Shown: positions 18,927-28,187, counted from the first letter of the stretch. The stretch is 64,000 bases of DNA from CAVZMO01 sp963776195 (GCA_963776195.1 CAVZMO010000001.1:1-64000), one strand, 5' to 3'. Notes: a model not told the origin generated them from the letters alone. Numbers and translations are program-made.

Positions 18927-19216
18927 AACTCAAGGGATGGAAAGAATTGAATCCGGGCGCTGTCATTACCGAGGCAGGCAGTGCAATAAAGTTTAAAACA
19001 GGCTCATGGAGGTCTTCAAAGCCGGTTTGGATAGAAGAGAATTGCATACAGTGTCTTTTTTGCTGGCTGTACTGTCCTGATATGTCGGTCAAAGTGAAAG
19101 ATGGCAAGAGGGCTGAATTTGACTATGAATATTGCAAGGGCTGCGGGATATGCGCCCTTGAATGCCCGGGGAAGAAAGGCAAGAAAGCAATCGTTATGGT
19201 AGAGGAGGGCAAATAA
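18923..19216 (+). CDS. porD: 2-oxoacid:ferredoxin oxidoreductase delta subunit (ferredoxin-like)
   Basis: A 97-residue delta subunit with two [4Fe-4S] motifs: CIQCLFCWLYCPD and CKGCGICALECPG. It carries electrons from the thiamine pyrophosphate site to external ferredoxin. The stop TAA overlaps the porA start (TAATG). Confidence 0.92.
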   Translation: MKLKGWKELNPGAVITEAGSAIKFKTGSWRSSKPVWIEENCIQCLFCWLYCPDMSVKVKDGKRAEFDYEYCKGCGICALECPGKKGKKAIVMVEEGK

Positions 19217-20397
19217 TGGGTAAAATTGTTGCCGTAACCGGGAATGAGGCGGTTGCAAATGCTCTCAGGCAGATAAACCCTGATGTCTGTGCAATGTATC
19301 CTATTACCCCTGCGACTGAGATGATGCAGAGATTTTCAAGTTTTGTATCAGATGGCCTGGTAAAGACAGAACTTATTCTTGTTGAGAGCGAGCACAGTGC
19401 AATGAGTTCCTGTGTCGGCGCGTCTGCTGCCGGCGGAAGGGTTATTACCGGAACTTCATCTCAGGGACTTGCCCTTATGTGGGAGATATTATTTATTGCC
19501 TCAGGCACAAGACTTCCTATCGTTATGCCTGTAGTTAACCGTGCCCTGTCAGCCCCATTGAATATCCATGGTGACCATTCTGATGCAATGGGCGCCAGAG
19601 ATACAGGATGGATACAGCTGTGGTCTGAGAATGCACAGGAGGCATATGATAATGCTATTCAGGCGTTCCGTATTGCTGAGCATATGGATATACGGCTTCC
19701 CATAATGGTCTGTATGGATGGTTTTATCATAAGTCATTCTATAGAGAGGATGCAGTATCTGGAGGATGAGGAGGTCAAGAATTTTGTCGGTGAGTTCAGG
19801 CAGCTGAACCCTTTGCTGGACATAGAGCATCCGGTCAGTTACGGACCTCTGATACTTACTGACTATTACATGGAATACAGAAAAGCACAGGCTGAGGTTG
19901 CGTCAAAGGTTTCCGGGATCGTGCTGGATGTTGCCCGGGAATTTGAGAAACTATCAGGAAGAAAATATGATTTATTTGAGACATACAGGCTCGACGATGC
20001 AGAAATAGGGCTTGTCATCCTCAACTCTGCAGCCGGCACCTCGAAGGATGTGGTTGATGAATTCAGAAACAGGGGTATTAAGGCAGGACTCTTAAAGCCC
20101 AGGTTATACCGGCCGTTCCCGTATAAGGAAACAGGAGAAGCTCTTAAACACCTGAAGGCTCTCTGTGTGCTCGACAGGGCTGATGCCTTTGGCGGTTCCT
20201 TTGGTCCGGTAATGTTAGACATCGCTACAAGCCTCTACCCTTACAAGGAAAAGCCGGTCCTGATAAATAAAATATATGGACTCGGTGGGAGGGATTATCT
20301 GCCTGAGCACGCAGAACTTGTTCTCAACGAACTTGTCGGGATAGCAAAGACAGGGACGGTCAAGAGCTATAAGGAATATATAGGAGTGAGGGAATAA
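19216..20397 (+). CDS. porA: 2-oxoacid:ferredoxin oxidoreductase alpha subunit
   Basis: A 393-residue alpha subunit: TGNEAVANALRQINPDVCAM, YPITPATEMMQRF, ESEHSAMSSCVGASAAGGR, TGTSSQGLALMWE and VMPVVNRALSAPLNIHGDHS, all typical of pyruvate:ferredoxin oxidoreductase alpha chains. I set the start at ATG 19216 because it overlaps the porD stop; a longer frame from 19162 would read into porD. Together with porB it forms the catalytic core. Confidence 0.92.
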   Translation: MGKIVAVTGNEAVANALRQINPDVCAMYPITPATEMMQRFSSFVSDGLVKTELILVESEHSAMSSCVGASAAGGRVITGTSSQGLALMWEILFIASGTRLPIVMPVVNRALSAPLNIHGDHSDAMGARDTGWIQLWSENAQEAYDNAIQAFRIAEHMDIRLPIMVCMDGFIISHSIERMQYLEDEEVKNFVGEFRQLNPLLDIEHPVSYGPLILTDYYMEYRKAQAEVASKVSGIVLDVAREFEKLSGRKYDLFETYRLDDAEIGLVILNSAAGTSKDVVDEFRNRGIKAGLLKPRLYRPFPYKETGEALKHLKALCVLDRADAFGGSFGPVMLDIATSLYPYKEKPVLINKIYGLGGRDYLPEHAELVLNELVGIAKTGTVKSYKEYIGVRE

Positions 20398-20398
20398 C

Positions 20399-21338
20399 AT
20401 GGGAAAACTTACTTTAAAAGAACTTACCAAGAAGGAGATTCGGATATCATCCGGGCACAGATTATGCGCCGGCTGCGGCGCGCCGACAGTCGTAAAAATG
20501 GTTCTGCTTGCGATTGATTATCCTGTGATCGCAGCAAACGCAACAGGGTGTCTCGAGGTTTCAAGCTGCATATCCGATTACACAGCATGGAAGATTCCCT
20601 GGATTCACAATGCATTTGAAAATGCTGCTGCCACCCTCTCCGGCGTTGAGACAATGTACAGGTCTTTGAAAAAACAGGGCAAGATAGACAAGGAAATAAA
20701 GTTCATTGCCTTTGGTGGCGACGGTGGAACATATGATATAGGTCTGCAGAGCCTTTCCGGTGCTATGGAGCGGGGTCATGACATGCTCTATATCTGTTAT
20801 GACAACGGTGCGTACATGAATACCGGTATCCAGCGTTCAAGTGCAACGCCTTTTGGCGCTGATACCACAACCAGACCTGCGGGCAGCGTCGTACAGGGCA
20901 AGACCGAACAGAGGAAGAACCTGACAAAGATAATGGCAGCGCACAACATTCCCTATGCAGCCCAGGCTTCTCCAAGCCACTGGATGGACCTCATGAAAAA
21001 GGTGCAGAAGGCAATGGAGATTAATGGCCCGAAGTTCATGAATATCATCTCACCCTGTAACAGGGGATGGAGATCGAGGACCGATGATTCGATACATGTT
21101 AAGCAGACTGGCGGTGGAGACGTGCTACTGGCCGCTTTATGAGATAGAGAACGGGATCACAAAGATCACCTTTAAGCCGAAAGAGAAAAAGCCTATTGTG
21201 GACTTTCTTAAACCGCAGGGGAGATTCAAACATCTTTTTAAACCTGAAAATGAAGGGCTATTGGCAAAAATTCAGGAAGATATCGACAGGGAATGGGGAA
21301 AGTTGCAAAAGGAGGAGACTTGTTTTTCTCCTCAATAA
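20399..21338 (+). CDS. porB: 2-oxoacid:ferredoxin oxidoreductase beta subunit, frame broken near 21103
   Basis: Beta subunit binding thiamine pyrophosphate: SGHRLCAGCGAP, ANATGCLEVSS, AFGGDGGTYDIGLQSLSGAM and YDNGAYMNTGIQRSS. The first frame stops at 21142 after a non-homologous tail. One base removed near 21103 joins DDSIHV to SRLAVETCYWPLYEIENG, and the family C-terminus (KKPIVDFLKPQGRF) follows to 21338. The repaired length (about 312 residues) is normal. Likely a consensus error. Confidence 0.9.
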
Positions 21339-21364
21339 TTTATCGGATATGTTAGGATGAAACC

Positions 21365-21859
21365 ATGACCGGCTCTGACCTTGTGATGCACGAAGAGGAG
21401 TTCCGTAGGGTTGACGCAGAACTCCAAAAATTACATCAACAGTCAAACGCAAAGGTCGTCTTCCTCGTTGACAAAAATGGCCAGCTGATAGCCTCCGTCG
21501 GAGAAACACATGAGATTGATACCACATCGCTTGCATCTCTTACCGCCGGCAATATCGCGGCAACGGGCGGGATCGCAAAGCTCCTGGGAGAAAGAGAATT
21601 TACGATTCTCTTTCATGAAGGAGAGAAAGACAATATCCATATCTCATTGATCGGACAGAGGATTATCCTTGTTGTCATATTCGACAAGCGGTCATCGCTG
21701 GGCCTGGTCAGACTGCGTGTGAAAAAGGCGGCGGAGACATTGGGTAAAATATTTGAAGAAATCACCCTGAAGGTCGAAAAGGAAAAGGGTGAAGGGAAAT
21801 TAGAGGAATCTATTTTTGCAGAGATCAGCGATGAAGATATTGATAACCTCTTCAGGTAG
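21365..21859 (+). CDS. mglB: MglB-like roadblock/LC7 GTPase-activating protein
   Basis: A 164-residue roadblock/LC7 protein (KVVFLVDKNGQLIASVGE, TTSLASLTAGNIAATGGIAK, RIILVVIFDKRSSLGLVRLR) with an acidic C-terminal helix. MglB proteins act as GTPase-activating partners of MglA in cell polarity and motility. It ends 11 bp before mglA, as in the usual mglBA operon. Confidence 0.9.
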   Translation: MTGSDLVMHEEEFRRVDAELQKLHQQSNAKVVFLVDKNGQLIASVGETHEIDTTSLASLTAGNIAATGGIAKLLGEREFTILFHEGEKDNIHISLIGQRIILVVIFDKRSSLGLVRLRVKKAAETLGKIFEEITLKVEKEKGEGKLEESIFAEISDEDIDNLFR

Positions 21860-21870
21860 GTGTATCTTAC

Positions 21871-22458
21871 GTGTCCTTTATAAATTATTCCTCCCGTGAG
21901 ATCAACTGCAAGATTGTGTACTATGGGCCGGGCCTTTGTGGAAAGACCACGAACCTCCAGTACATCTATAGAAGGACGAACCCGGGACAAAAGGGGAAGC
22001 TCATATCCCTCGCTACAGAGACGGAAAGGACGCTTTTCTTTGACTTCCTGCCCTTGGCCCTTGGTGATATAAGAGGATTTAAAATACGTTTTCATCTTTA
22101 TACCGTCCCGGGACAGGTCTTTTATGCCGCCAGCAGAAAGCTCATCCTCAAGGGCGTCGACGGAGTTATATTTGTTGCCGACAGCCAGATCGAGAGAATG
22201 GATTCCAATATGGAGAGCCTTGAAGATCTTACGATAAACCTGGCAGAACAGGGATACGAACTTGAAAAGCTCCCCTTTGCGATGCAATATAACAAGAGAG
22301 ACCTTCCGAATCTCATACCAGTCGCTGATCTGGATAATGTCCTGAATCTTAGGAAAGTCCCCTGGTTCGAGGCGGTCGCCGTTACGGGGAAGGGCGTTTT
22401 CGAAACCCTCAAGGCTGTTGCCAAAGAGGTACTGTTTGAGTTGAAAAAGCACTATTAG
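21871..22458 (+). CDS. mglA: MglA-like small Ras-family GTPase
   Basis: A 195-residue GTPase: P-loop GPGLCGKTT, switch region TERTLFFDFLP, TVPGQVFY in place of DxxGQ (typical for MglA), and NKRD for guanine specificity. Starts at GTG 21871. In Myxococcus MglA sets the leading pole for motility; in other phyla it controls polarity, gliding or pili. It pairs with mglB just upstream and possibly with the roadblock protein at 13137. Confidence 0.93.
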   Translation: MSFINYSSREINCKIVYYGPGLCGKTTNLQYIYRRTNPGQKGKLISLATETERTLFFDFLPLALGDIRGFKIRFHLYTVPGQVFYAASRKLILKGVDGVIFVADSQIERMDSNMESLEDLTINLAEQGYELEKLPFAMQYNKRDLPNLIPVADLDNVLNLRKVPWFEAVAVTGKGVFETLKAVAKEVLFELKKHY

Positions 22459-22478
22459 CATTATCCGGTGATGTGAAC

Positions 22479-23387
22479 CTACTTCAACAAGTTCGGCTTC
22501 AGGTCAAGCGTCTTGTATTTCCATTGTCCGTTGACCTTGACACCGAATTCCAGTGCCTTCCGGTCCGGGGACAGGCTGACACCCGTGTCAATGTCCTCGT
22601 AGCCTAGCGCCTTGAATTCCGGTGCCTTCCGCGTCTTGCGGTCGGCGATTGAAAAAGCCATGAATTCGCGCGTTGAGGGCTCCCAGTAGACCACTTCGCC
22701 GCTCCGGGTACACTGGTAGTGCGCCGAGGCGGCGGCCTTTATGTACTCCCCGCCGGGTGTCCGGACCCAGATTTCGGGGACCAGTGCTCTGTTCCGGTAC
22801 GCGCCGGAATCCTTTGCCTCATGCAGCGACAGCGTTACGAAGACCAGCGTGCCGTCTGTATCCACCAGGTATATATACCCGGTATCCCTGCCGCGTCGGG
22901 TCAGCTCCGATTTCAAGTCAAGATCCGAGGCTGTGCCCGATCTAAAATCAAGCAGCACGTACTTTATCCCCAGTTTGAACGGTCCGCGCAGTTGTCCTCC
23001 CTGGGAAATTAATGCCTTGCTGCCTTTCACCGAGTGGATGTAGAACAGACCACTCCCCGGCATCCATTCCGAGTTTTTCTCGCGTCGCAGGATCCTGAGT
23101 TTCAGAGTCTGCGGGTCGTAGACCCCCAGCAGGTTGGTGTCCGTGACATAATCCGGGACACCTCCGTCCGGAAAAGCCCGCCAGCCGGCGGCTCTTCGAT
23201 AGACAAAACGATGGAATGAGAACAAAACGGTACGTTTATCGTCTGCAAGCCGAGCGCTGACGAATTCGCTGTGGTTCTCCATGGGGCCGTATCCTGCTTC
23301 ACAGGAGGTCATAAGGAGCAGCATACTAATGATAAACGAGATAAATTTCATTCCCATTGTTTTCAAGTTCTTATAATTTTTCTGCAC
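22479..23387 (-). CDS. putative lipoprotein of unknown function
   Basis: About 302 residues with a hydrophobic leader ending LLLMTSC, a likely lipobox, so probably membrane anchored; the start may be one of the Met codons at 23357 or 23351. The remainder has blade-like segments (VLFSFHRFVYRR, LLGVYDPQTLKLRILRR, KYVLLDFRSGTASD, GVSLSPDRKALEF) that recall a six- or seven-bladed beta-propeller. No family recognised. It faces mglA tail to tail. Confidence 0.65.
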   Translation of the reverse strand: MQKNYKNLKTMGMKFISFIISMLLLMTSCEAGYGPMENHSEFVSARLADDKRTVLFSFHRFVYRRAAGWRAFPDGGVPDYVTDTNLLGVYDPQTLKLRILRREKNSEWMPGSGLFYIHSVKGSKALISQGGQLRGPFKLGIKYVLLDFRSGTASDLDLKSELTRRGRDTGYIYLVDTDGTLVFVTLSLHEAKDSGAYRNRALVPEIWVRTPGGEYIKAAASAHYQCTRSGEVVYWEPSTREFMAFSIADRKTRKAPEFKALGYEDIDTGVSLSPDRKALEFGVKVNGQWKYKTLDLKPNLLK

Positions 23388-23437
23388 TCGTCCGGATTTG
23401 GAAACAATAAGATGATGTGCGGAAATACAGGGGAAAA

Positions 23438-23454
23438 TGGTGGACGGTAAGGGA
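23438..23454 (+). repeat. 17-bp copy of the tRNA-Ala 3' end (candidate att site)
   Basis: TGGTGGACGGTAAGGGA is identical and in the same orientation to 33146-33162, the 3' end of the tRNA-Ala gene including CCA. The geometry (intact tRNA at one end, partial copy of its 3' end at the far end) is that of an element integrated into a tRNA gene. This would be the distal attachment site. Confidence 0.7.
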
Positions 23455-23633
23455 CACTCCAGTCCATTTTTTCAAGTCAGCCATTTTCTCTTTAATTTCA
23501 GACCCTTTTACACTCATGGTTTTTTGGGTTCAGGTCAAAAAACCAGGAATTGTGACCTATTTTGTGTACCATTTTGTGACCTATTCTACCAGAAGCAGCC
23601 CATCAAACAATATCAGCCCGACCAACTGATTGA

Positions 23634-24107
23634 TATAATAAATGCTACGGCAAGCACCAAGAAGAAAACTTATCGCGTATCACTAGAGGCGCCACGCTGC
23701 CGGTCGGCGATTGGGTAAAGGATTTCAAGCTCTTCGGTAAGAACCTTGAAGCCCGCATAAACTATTTCACGCAGAGATTACCGGATAAGTTCTACCTGGT
23801 CGTCGACAATGCCGAAAGGCTATCGGATTCCAGAAAGTTTGAGTTAATTCTTTTGCTGCTCGAACGGGCGAGGTCCTCTATTATCGGATGCACCCGGTTC
23901 GCCTATCTCAATCCTAAGCTCAAGGTCCGGTTGAACAGGGCAAAGATTCACTCGCTTGGAACCGGGGCTGACACGTTTGACATCACGTACTTTGTCCTCG
24001 CGTTGATGATCGTTGTCGTCGCTCTTCTCGGAGCTCATCATTTGATATTCCTCGCAGCCGCTTTCAGGTATATGTTCCAGGGAACCAGAATAGGAGGTAA
24101 GAAATAA
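23634..24107 (+). pseudogene. remnant of an ATPase-like protein with C-terminal membrane segment
   Basis: An open frame without a credible start follows a TGA at 23631. It reads ENLSRITRGATLPVGDWVKD, then KFYLVVDNAERLSDSRKFEL, which resembles the Walker B/sensor region of an AAA-type ATPase, and ends with a membrane segment (ITYFVLALMIVVVALLGAHH) and GTRIGGKK. No Walker A is present, so the N-terminal half is missing. A neighbouring frame (QYQPDQLIDIINATASTKKK) may be the preceding part after a frame shift. The stop overlaps the start of the next gene (TAATG). Confidence 0.45.
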
Positions 24108-24628
24108 TGACGTGGGCAACTCATATTATCGTCGGCAGTGCAACGGCAAAGATATTCGGACTAAATTACATCCTTACAACTCTCGGTTCCATACTCCCCG
24201 ATCTTGTGGAGATGATCACACCCAAGAGAGTTCAACACCGGGGCGTCACGCATTCGCTGGCGCTCTGGGTGGCAGCGCTGGTACTTTTGTGGTTTACGCC
24301 AGTACGTGACTGTCTTGTCGGGGTCGTCTTTGGACATCTTCTTATGGACAGTCTCACGGTTATGGGTGTACCGATCCTCGATGAAAACTCCCGGCGCATA
24401 ACAATCTTCGGCGGGCGAATCAGAACGGCATCTGCCGGCAAGTTTGCCATATCCGGAATAATCGTGTTCGTGGCCTTCGTGATCATGGGATCATTCACCC
24501 TGGACACTTCACGGAGGAACTGGAAGACGCTGCATGATCATAGGGTCATCGATACGAAAGAGTATTATGAAAACCAGGTTCAAGGTTTTCTGAGGTCGCT
24601 GGATATTCCGGCGAACCTTGTCACATAG
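24107..24628 (+). CDS. YdjM/DUF457-type membrane-bound metal-dependent hydrolase
   Basis: A 173-residue inner-membrane protein of the YdjM/DUF457 family. Conserved putative metal ligands: TWATHIIVG (His), LPDLVE (Asp), HRGVTHS (two His) and FGHLLMDSLTVMGVP (His, Asp). About four hydrophobic segments. The enzymatic activity of this family is not established, though phospholipase C-like folds are suspected. Starts at ATG 24107 overlapping the truncated ATPase frame. Confidence 0.85.
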   Translation: MTWATHIIVGSATAKIFGLNYILTTLGSILPDLVEMITPKRVQHRGVTHSLALWVAALVLLWFTPVRDCLVGVVFGHLLMDSLTVMGVPILDENSRRITIFGGRIRTASAGKFAISGIIVFVAFVIMGSFTLDTSRRNWKTLHDHRVIDTKEYYENQVQGFLRSLDIPANLVT

Positions 24629-24950
24629 AAGGCTGTAAGTGAAGACACGCGAAGATGCACTTCGGAGGCCTTCTTAAAATGTTGTATCAGCACTTCGCCT
24701 TTAATCGTAAGCAGTACATACAGAATAACTAAACCACCGCGCAGCGGTTTTTTTCTTCGGCGTCAAACAAATAAATCAGTTTTCTGCTGAATTATAGAGA
24801 TTTCTTTTGCAAATGGACAGACATCTCTCTTCAACAAACGAAAACAGAAATCACAAATAGAAGAACAAACTATAGTTATAGGAAAATACCTTGACAAATA
24901 AGGGAAACTTGACTGATAATTGACTCGATAAACTCATCCATCAGGGTATT
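24629..24950. other. intergenic stretch with a terminator; otherwise empty
   Basis: A/T-rich gap of 322 bp. Apart from the terminator at 24736-24754 I see no gene, RNA or repeat in it. Confidence 0.4.
24736..24754 (+). terminator. Rho-independent terminator
   Basis: ACCGC-GCA-GCGGT forms a perfect 5-bp G/C-rich stem with a 3-base loop, followed by a run of seven T (24748-24754). It lies about 110 bp after the YdjM-like gene and would end its transcript. Confidence 0.7.
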
Positions 24951-25205
24951 GTGTATGGGGTAATAACAGTCAGCGAATATGACGCGGTCAGGTCAAAAGT
25001 TTTCTACCAATATTCATCTTTTCCCCGTGTTGAAAAGACAACAAACATCGAAGTTCTCAGATGGTATCCCTCCAAGAGTTTCCCAAATGCTGATGGCACC
25101 TTAGAGGAAATCCCTAAGGTTTTTTTTGAAAGCGTAGAAATTCAGAATAGACTCTTGCTTGAGAATGACCGCAGGGATTTGCAGACGGACAGAGCGAAAG
25201 TTTGA
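24951..25205 (+). CDS. hypothetical protein, possibly a fragment
   Basis: An 84-codon frame from GTG 24951 (YGVITVSEYDAVRSKVFYQY, then WYPSKSFPNADGTLEE). The frame is open upstream to a TGA, there is no ribosome site, and no family is recognised. Could be the tail of a lost gene. Confidence 0.3.
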   Translation: MYGVITVSEYDAVRSKVFYQYSSFPRVEKTTNIEVLRWYPSKSFPNADGTLEEIPKVFFESVEIQNRLLLENDRRDLQTDRAKV

Positions 25206-25230
25206 AAGAAGACTTTTAATAGAGCAAATA

Positions 25231-25894
25231 ATGACGAAAAAATCAGGCGCAATAAAGTTATTTTATGATAGTTTCAGCATTTTTCCTGCAAAATTGTGCT
25301 ACATCCAAAGATATTGAGTTAAAGAAAGACAAAATATCAAATTTGAGGAGAATTGGGATAATCAGTGTTTATACTGCACATGGAGAATCGCCGTCACTAA
25401 TAGGTCTTGCAATAGGTAGTTCTCAAATAGAAGAATGGCAAAGAAGGCTTCGTGCGGCATCCCCCTCACAACAAATTATGGATGAATTTATGTCTAAGTT
25501 GAAACGATTGATTAATGCTGATCTTGTTATCATCAGCGAGAACGAGATGGCAGTTGCAAGTGTAAAAGAGACAAAAAAAATAGGTGCAGTCGTATATGAT
25601 CATTACGCCTTAGAAAAATTGGATTTCGCATCGCTCCGAGAAAAATTCTGGGTTGAGAGCTTGATTACAATAACCACATCAGACTATTCAATATCGGGTA
25701 GTTGAGGCGTCACCTCACGATTGTTAACCCTATCAAGGTTAACAAGTCTTGGAACGAATGAAGTATTGTGGCAGAAAATTGTGAGAACAAGTCGAGAAGG
25801 TATCGGTTATTATTCTGATGATCTTATAAGAAGGTTTATGAATTCCCAGGCAACATTTATCGCAAATGAGTTAATAAAGGATCGGACCTTATAG
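25231..25894 (+). pseudogene. lipoprotein-like gene with in-frame TGA and likely N-terminal frame shift
   Basis: The main frame (from about 25265) has a hydrophobic leader and lipobox-like LQNC, then a soluble domain (ISNLRRIGIISVYTAHGE, ADLVIISENEMAV). An in-frame TGA at 25703-25705 is followed, in the same frame, by 62 open codons that look coding (SRLTSLGTNEVLWQKIV, SREGIGYYSDDLIRRFMNSQ) up to TAG 25894. At the N-terminus, MTKKSGAIKLF from ATG 25231 lies one base out of frame with the leader. A perfect 9-bp hairpin (TTGTTAACC / GGTTAACAA, 25721-25745) sits 15 bases after the TGA. Most simply an inactivated lipoprotein; CGA to TGA would explain the stop. Confidence 0.5.
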
Positions 25895-25954
25895 AAGAAA
25901 GTATTACAGATAACAAACGGCTTTACGTCCCACAAAGGGGGAAAGGGAGGATTT

Positions 25955-26626
25955 ATGGATAAGAAATATAAAATCCTTATTATTTCATTATGTATGCTGC
26001 TTTATTTTGATCAATTGCATGCTGAGGACATAACCATTCATCTTAGAATACTGGAAGTTCAAACTCAACCACAAGCTGAAAAGGAATTATCAAGTCTAAA
26101 AAATGGGGCACCTTTTAAGGGAAACGATATTGGGGAGGTAAAATATGAAAGTCTGAATAGAAAATTCAAAGAAGCAATCGGCGGATTAAAAAGAGGAGAA
26201 TATACAAAAATAATATCAACAGGCTCAACATGTAAAATACTGTATGTGGTTGACATAATGCCAAATACTGTTCAAATAATTCCACAAACAGGTCATGATG
26301 AGGAATTGGTATTTCTTAAAGTTGATCCCGAGATAAGGAATTATATTGAAATGCTAAATTCCTCTGACGCTAGAGAACGTGGACGCGCTGTCGAACAATT
26401 GGGGAATATGGGAAGCAAAGCAACTCCTGCAATACCTTATTTGATCGACGTTTTAGGAGATAATGTATCTTTAGAAAAGATTAGTTCAGATATTCAAGGT
26501 ACTAGGATTTATTATACAACTCCATCCTATGAAGCACAAAAAGCATTAAAGTTGATAACGGGGAAAGATCTTGGTGAAAACACAACCGAGTGGCGAGATT
26601 GGTGGAATAAAAACAAAGTAAAATGA
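25955..26626 (+). CDS. exported parvulin-like/HEAT-repeat protein
   Basis: A 223-residue protein with a signal peptide (IISLCMLLYFDQLHA). The middle (ITIHLRILEVQTQPQAEKEL, then AIGGLKRGEYTKIISTGSTC) has the shape of a PpiC-type peptidyl-prolyl isomerase domain, though shortened. A HEAT-like repeat follows (NSSDARERGRAVEQLGNMGS, AIPYLIDVLGD). The C-terminus ends WRDWWNKNK. AAGGGAGG before ATG 25955 gives a clear start. Periplasmic location inferred; the precise role is unknown. Confidence 0.6.
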   Translation: MDKKYKILIISLCMLLYFDQLHAEDITIHLRILEVQTQPQAEKELSSLKNGAPFKGNDIGEVKYESLNRKFKEAIGGLKRGEYTKIISTGSTCKILYVVDIMPNTVQIIPQTGHDEELVFLKVDPEIRNYIEMLNSSDARERGRAVEQLGNMGSKATPAIPYLIDVLGDNVSLEKISSDIQGTRIYYTTPSYEAQKALKLITGKDLGENTTEWRDWWNKNKVK

Positions 26627-26687
26627 GAACTTAGGCCACTTTCTTTTATACCGAGACGCTTATGTGGTGGCGTTATAGGAGGAAATC

Positions 26688-27653
26688 ATGGATAAATTAT
26701 TTAGACTATGTCCCCAAATAATATTTTTTTTAATAATAATTATTACAGGAATATCTTTTAAAGAGGAAAAGGGGGAAATTAAGGGGGTACCGAAAGATGT
26801 GATAATTACAAAAAATATTGATAAGGTTTGGATAATCGAGACTAAGAAACTCAGCGAACTGGATGTGGAAAGATATAAGAATCAAAACCCGAAGGATATT
26901 GTCATGGAGTTGGGAGTATACAACGAATATAGAGGTAGTCTCTTCTCGTACGGAGGCAGACGTATCCAAATTGGGCCAGGGCCCATCTATGAGAATGTTT
27001 GGTACATGGGCGGCATATTAACACCGAAGAGCGATATAGATCTTTCGCATACAAAAATTATTAATTTGGCCAACGGTAAAATATTAAATGGCAAAATACA
27101 ATTGTGGGAAAATCCCAGAGAGGTGAAAGAGGAGGAGGGTCAGACAAAACAAGTTATGTTTCCTGAGAAAACAACTCACATTGTCCGAGGAGGTTTGATT
27201 GAAACATCATGTGGCGAAAATCGTCATTCTACACCTTTTTCAAAATTATTTATAAATCCATTTCTTACTTGGGGACTAATTTTAACAGTTGAGAAACCAG
27301 AGCATAGTATATATCACCTTGCAGATTTCACACCCTCAAAAGAAGGATTTTTTGGTCTTGTTGGAAAAGGTTCCAAAGTAGTTGTTATGAAGACAATCGG
27401 AGATATAGTTGAATTAGGACCAGGTACTGAGCTATACGTCGGGCTGAACATCCCGGAGAACATTGTTGCTGGCTCATTAGCGGGATACCCTAACAGTAGA
27501 GTCACTTTGGAACCAGGCACCTCAATTTTGTGGCATGGTATGAAAATTTCTCCTAAGGATAAGACTGCAGTTAGCTTTATATTGTCTTATAAAGACGGTA
27601 AGCATCAAATAGATAACACACAAGGAGGGGACTTGAATATTGTGTCTCAATGA
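26688..27653 (+). CDS. hypothetical exported protein
   Basis: A 321-residue protein with an N-terminal hydrophobic segment (QIIFFLIIIITGISF), probably a signal anchor. No family recognised. Its C-terminal third (VGKGSKVVVMKTIGDIVELG, AGSLAGYPNSRVTLEPGTSI) is duplicated in the broken frame at 27712. AGGAGG 6 bases before ATG 26688 sets the start, just after GTTATAG, which resembles a cassette boundary but without a convincing attC partner. Confidence 0.6.
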   Translation: MDKLFRLCPQIIFFLIIIITGISFKEEKGEIKGVPKDVIITKNIDKVWIIETKKLSELDVERYKNQNPKDIVMELGVYNEYRGSLFSYGGRRIQIGPGPIYENVWYMGGILTPKSDIDLSHTKIINLANGKILNGKIQLWENPREVKEEEGQTKQVMFPEKTTHIVRGGLIETSCGENRHSTPFSKLFINPFLTWGLILTVEKPEHSIYHLADFTPSKEGFFGLVGKGSKVVVMKTIGDIVELGPGTELYVGLNIPENIVAGSLAGYPNSRVTLEPGTSILWHGMKISPKDKTAVSFILSYKDGKHQIDNTQGGDLNIVSQ

Positions 27654-27711
27654 CGGTGGATTCTTTTATAATTCTGGTACTTAGTTAGGCACTAATCTCC
27701 AGAAAGTTGAC

Positions 27712-28004
27712 TTGAAGCATTCAGGATTTTCTCGGGAAGGATCGAAAGTGCACGTCAAGAAAAGGATTGGGAATGTAGTTGAACTTGGTCAAGGTTCAGA
27801 ACGTTACATGGGCATAGATATTAAGAAAGAATTGAAGGCGGGATCACTGGCAGGGTATCAGGATGCCGAGATCACTCTGGAACCTGTACGTCAATACAGT
27901 GGCATGAAATGGTGATTTCTCCTAAAGGTAGAAATCGCGTTAGCTTCAAGTTAACTAAGGAGGGAAAACCTAGTGTGGGGACATTATTGGGGGAGGGGAG
28001 CTAA
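27712..28004 (+). pseudogene. partial, frame-broken paralogue of the upstream gene
   Basis: SREGSKVHVKKRIGNVVELG and AGSLAGYQDAEITLEP match the C-terminal part of the 26688-27653 product. The frame changes near 27888; the other frame continues as TSIQWHEMVISPKGRNRVSF and KLTKEGKPSV to the stop at 28002-28004, again paralogous. No proper start. Looks like a tandem duplication that lost its 5' part. Confidence 0.65.
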
Positions 28005-28084
28005 GCATCAAGTCTAAGCAAAAGTGATACTGTACTTCTGATCAGCAAATAGGCGGATTTTATTTAAAAGATGCCAGAAACTTC

Positions 28085-28187
28085 ATTTGACCATAGGCTT
28101 GCGCAAAGGCTAAAAGGCAACCAAAAAAGCTTCATATCGGATTTCTTGACCCTGGTGTTCTCGGTTCGCAAGCCAACAACGCTTACG
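28085..28187 (+). repeat. degenerate attC-like site A
   Basis: R''-like ATTTGAC (28085-28091), L'' GGCTTGCG (28096-28103), L' CGCAAGCC (28167-28174, a perfect complement), spacer AACAAC, then an R'-like GCTTACG (28181-28187) that departs from GTTRRRY. The flank before it (ATGCCAGAAACTTC) is nearly the same as the flank of site D. A decayed integron recombination site is the best reading. Confidence 0.5.

Noticed and set aside
21613..22461. 282-codon reverse frame
   Set aside because: Antisense to mglA and mglB, which are well supported.
26641..26690. GTTATAG before the 26688 gene as another attC
   Set aside because: A weak GGCCAC/GTGG pair is present but no R'' box of RYYYAAC type; evidence too thin to call.
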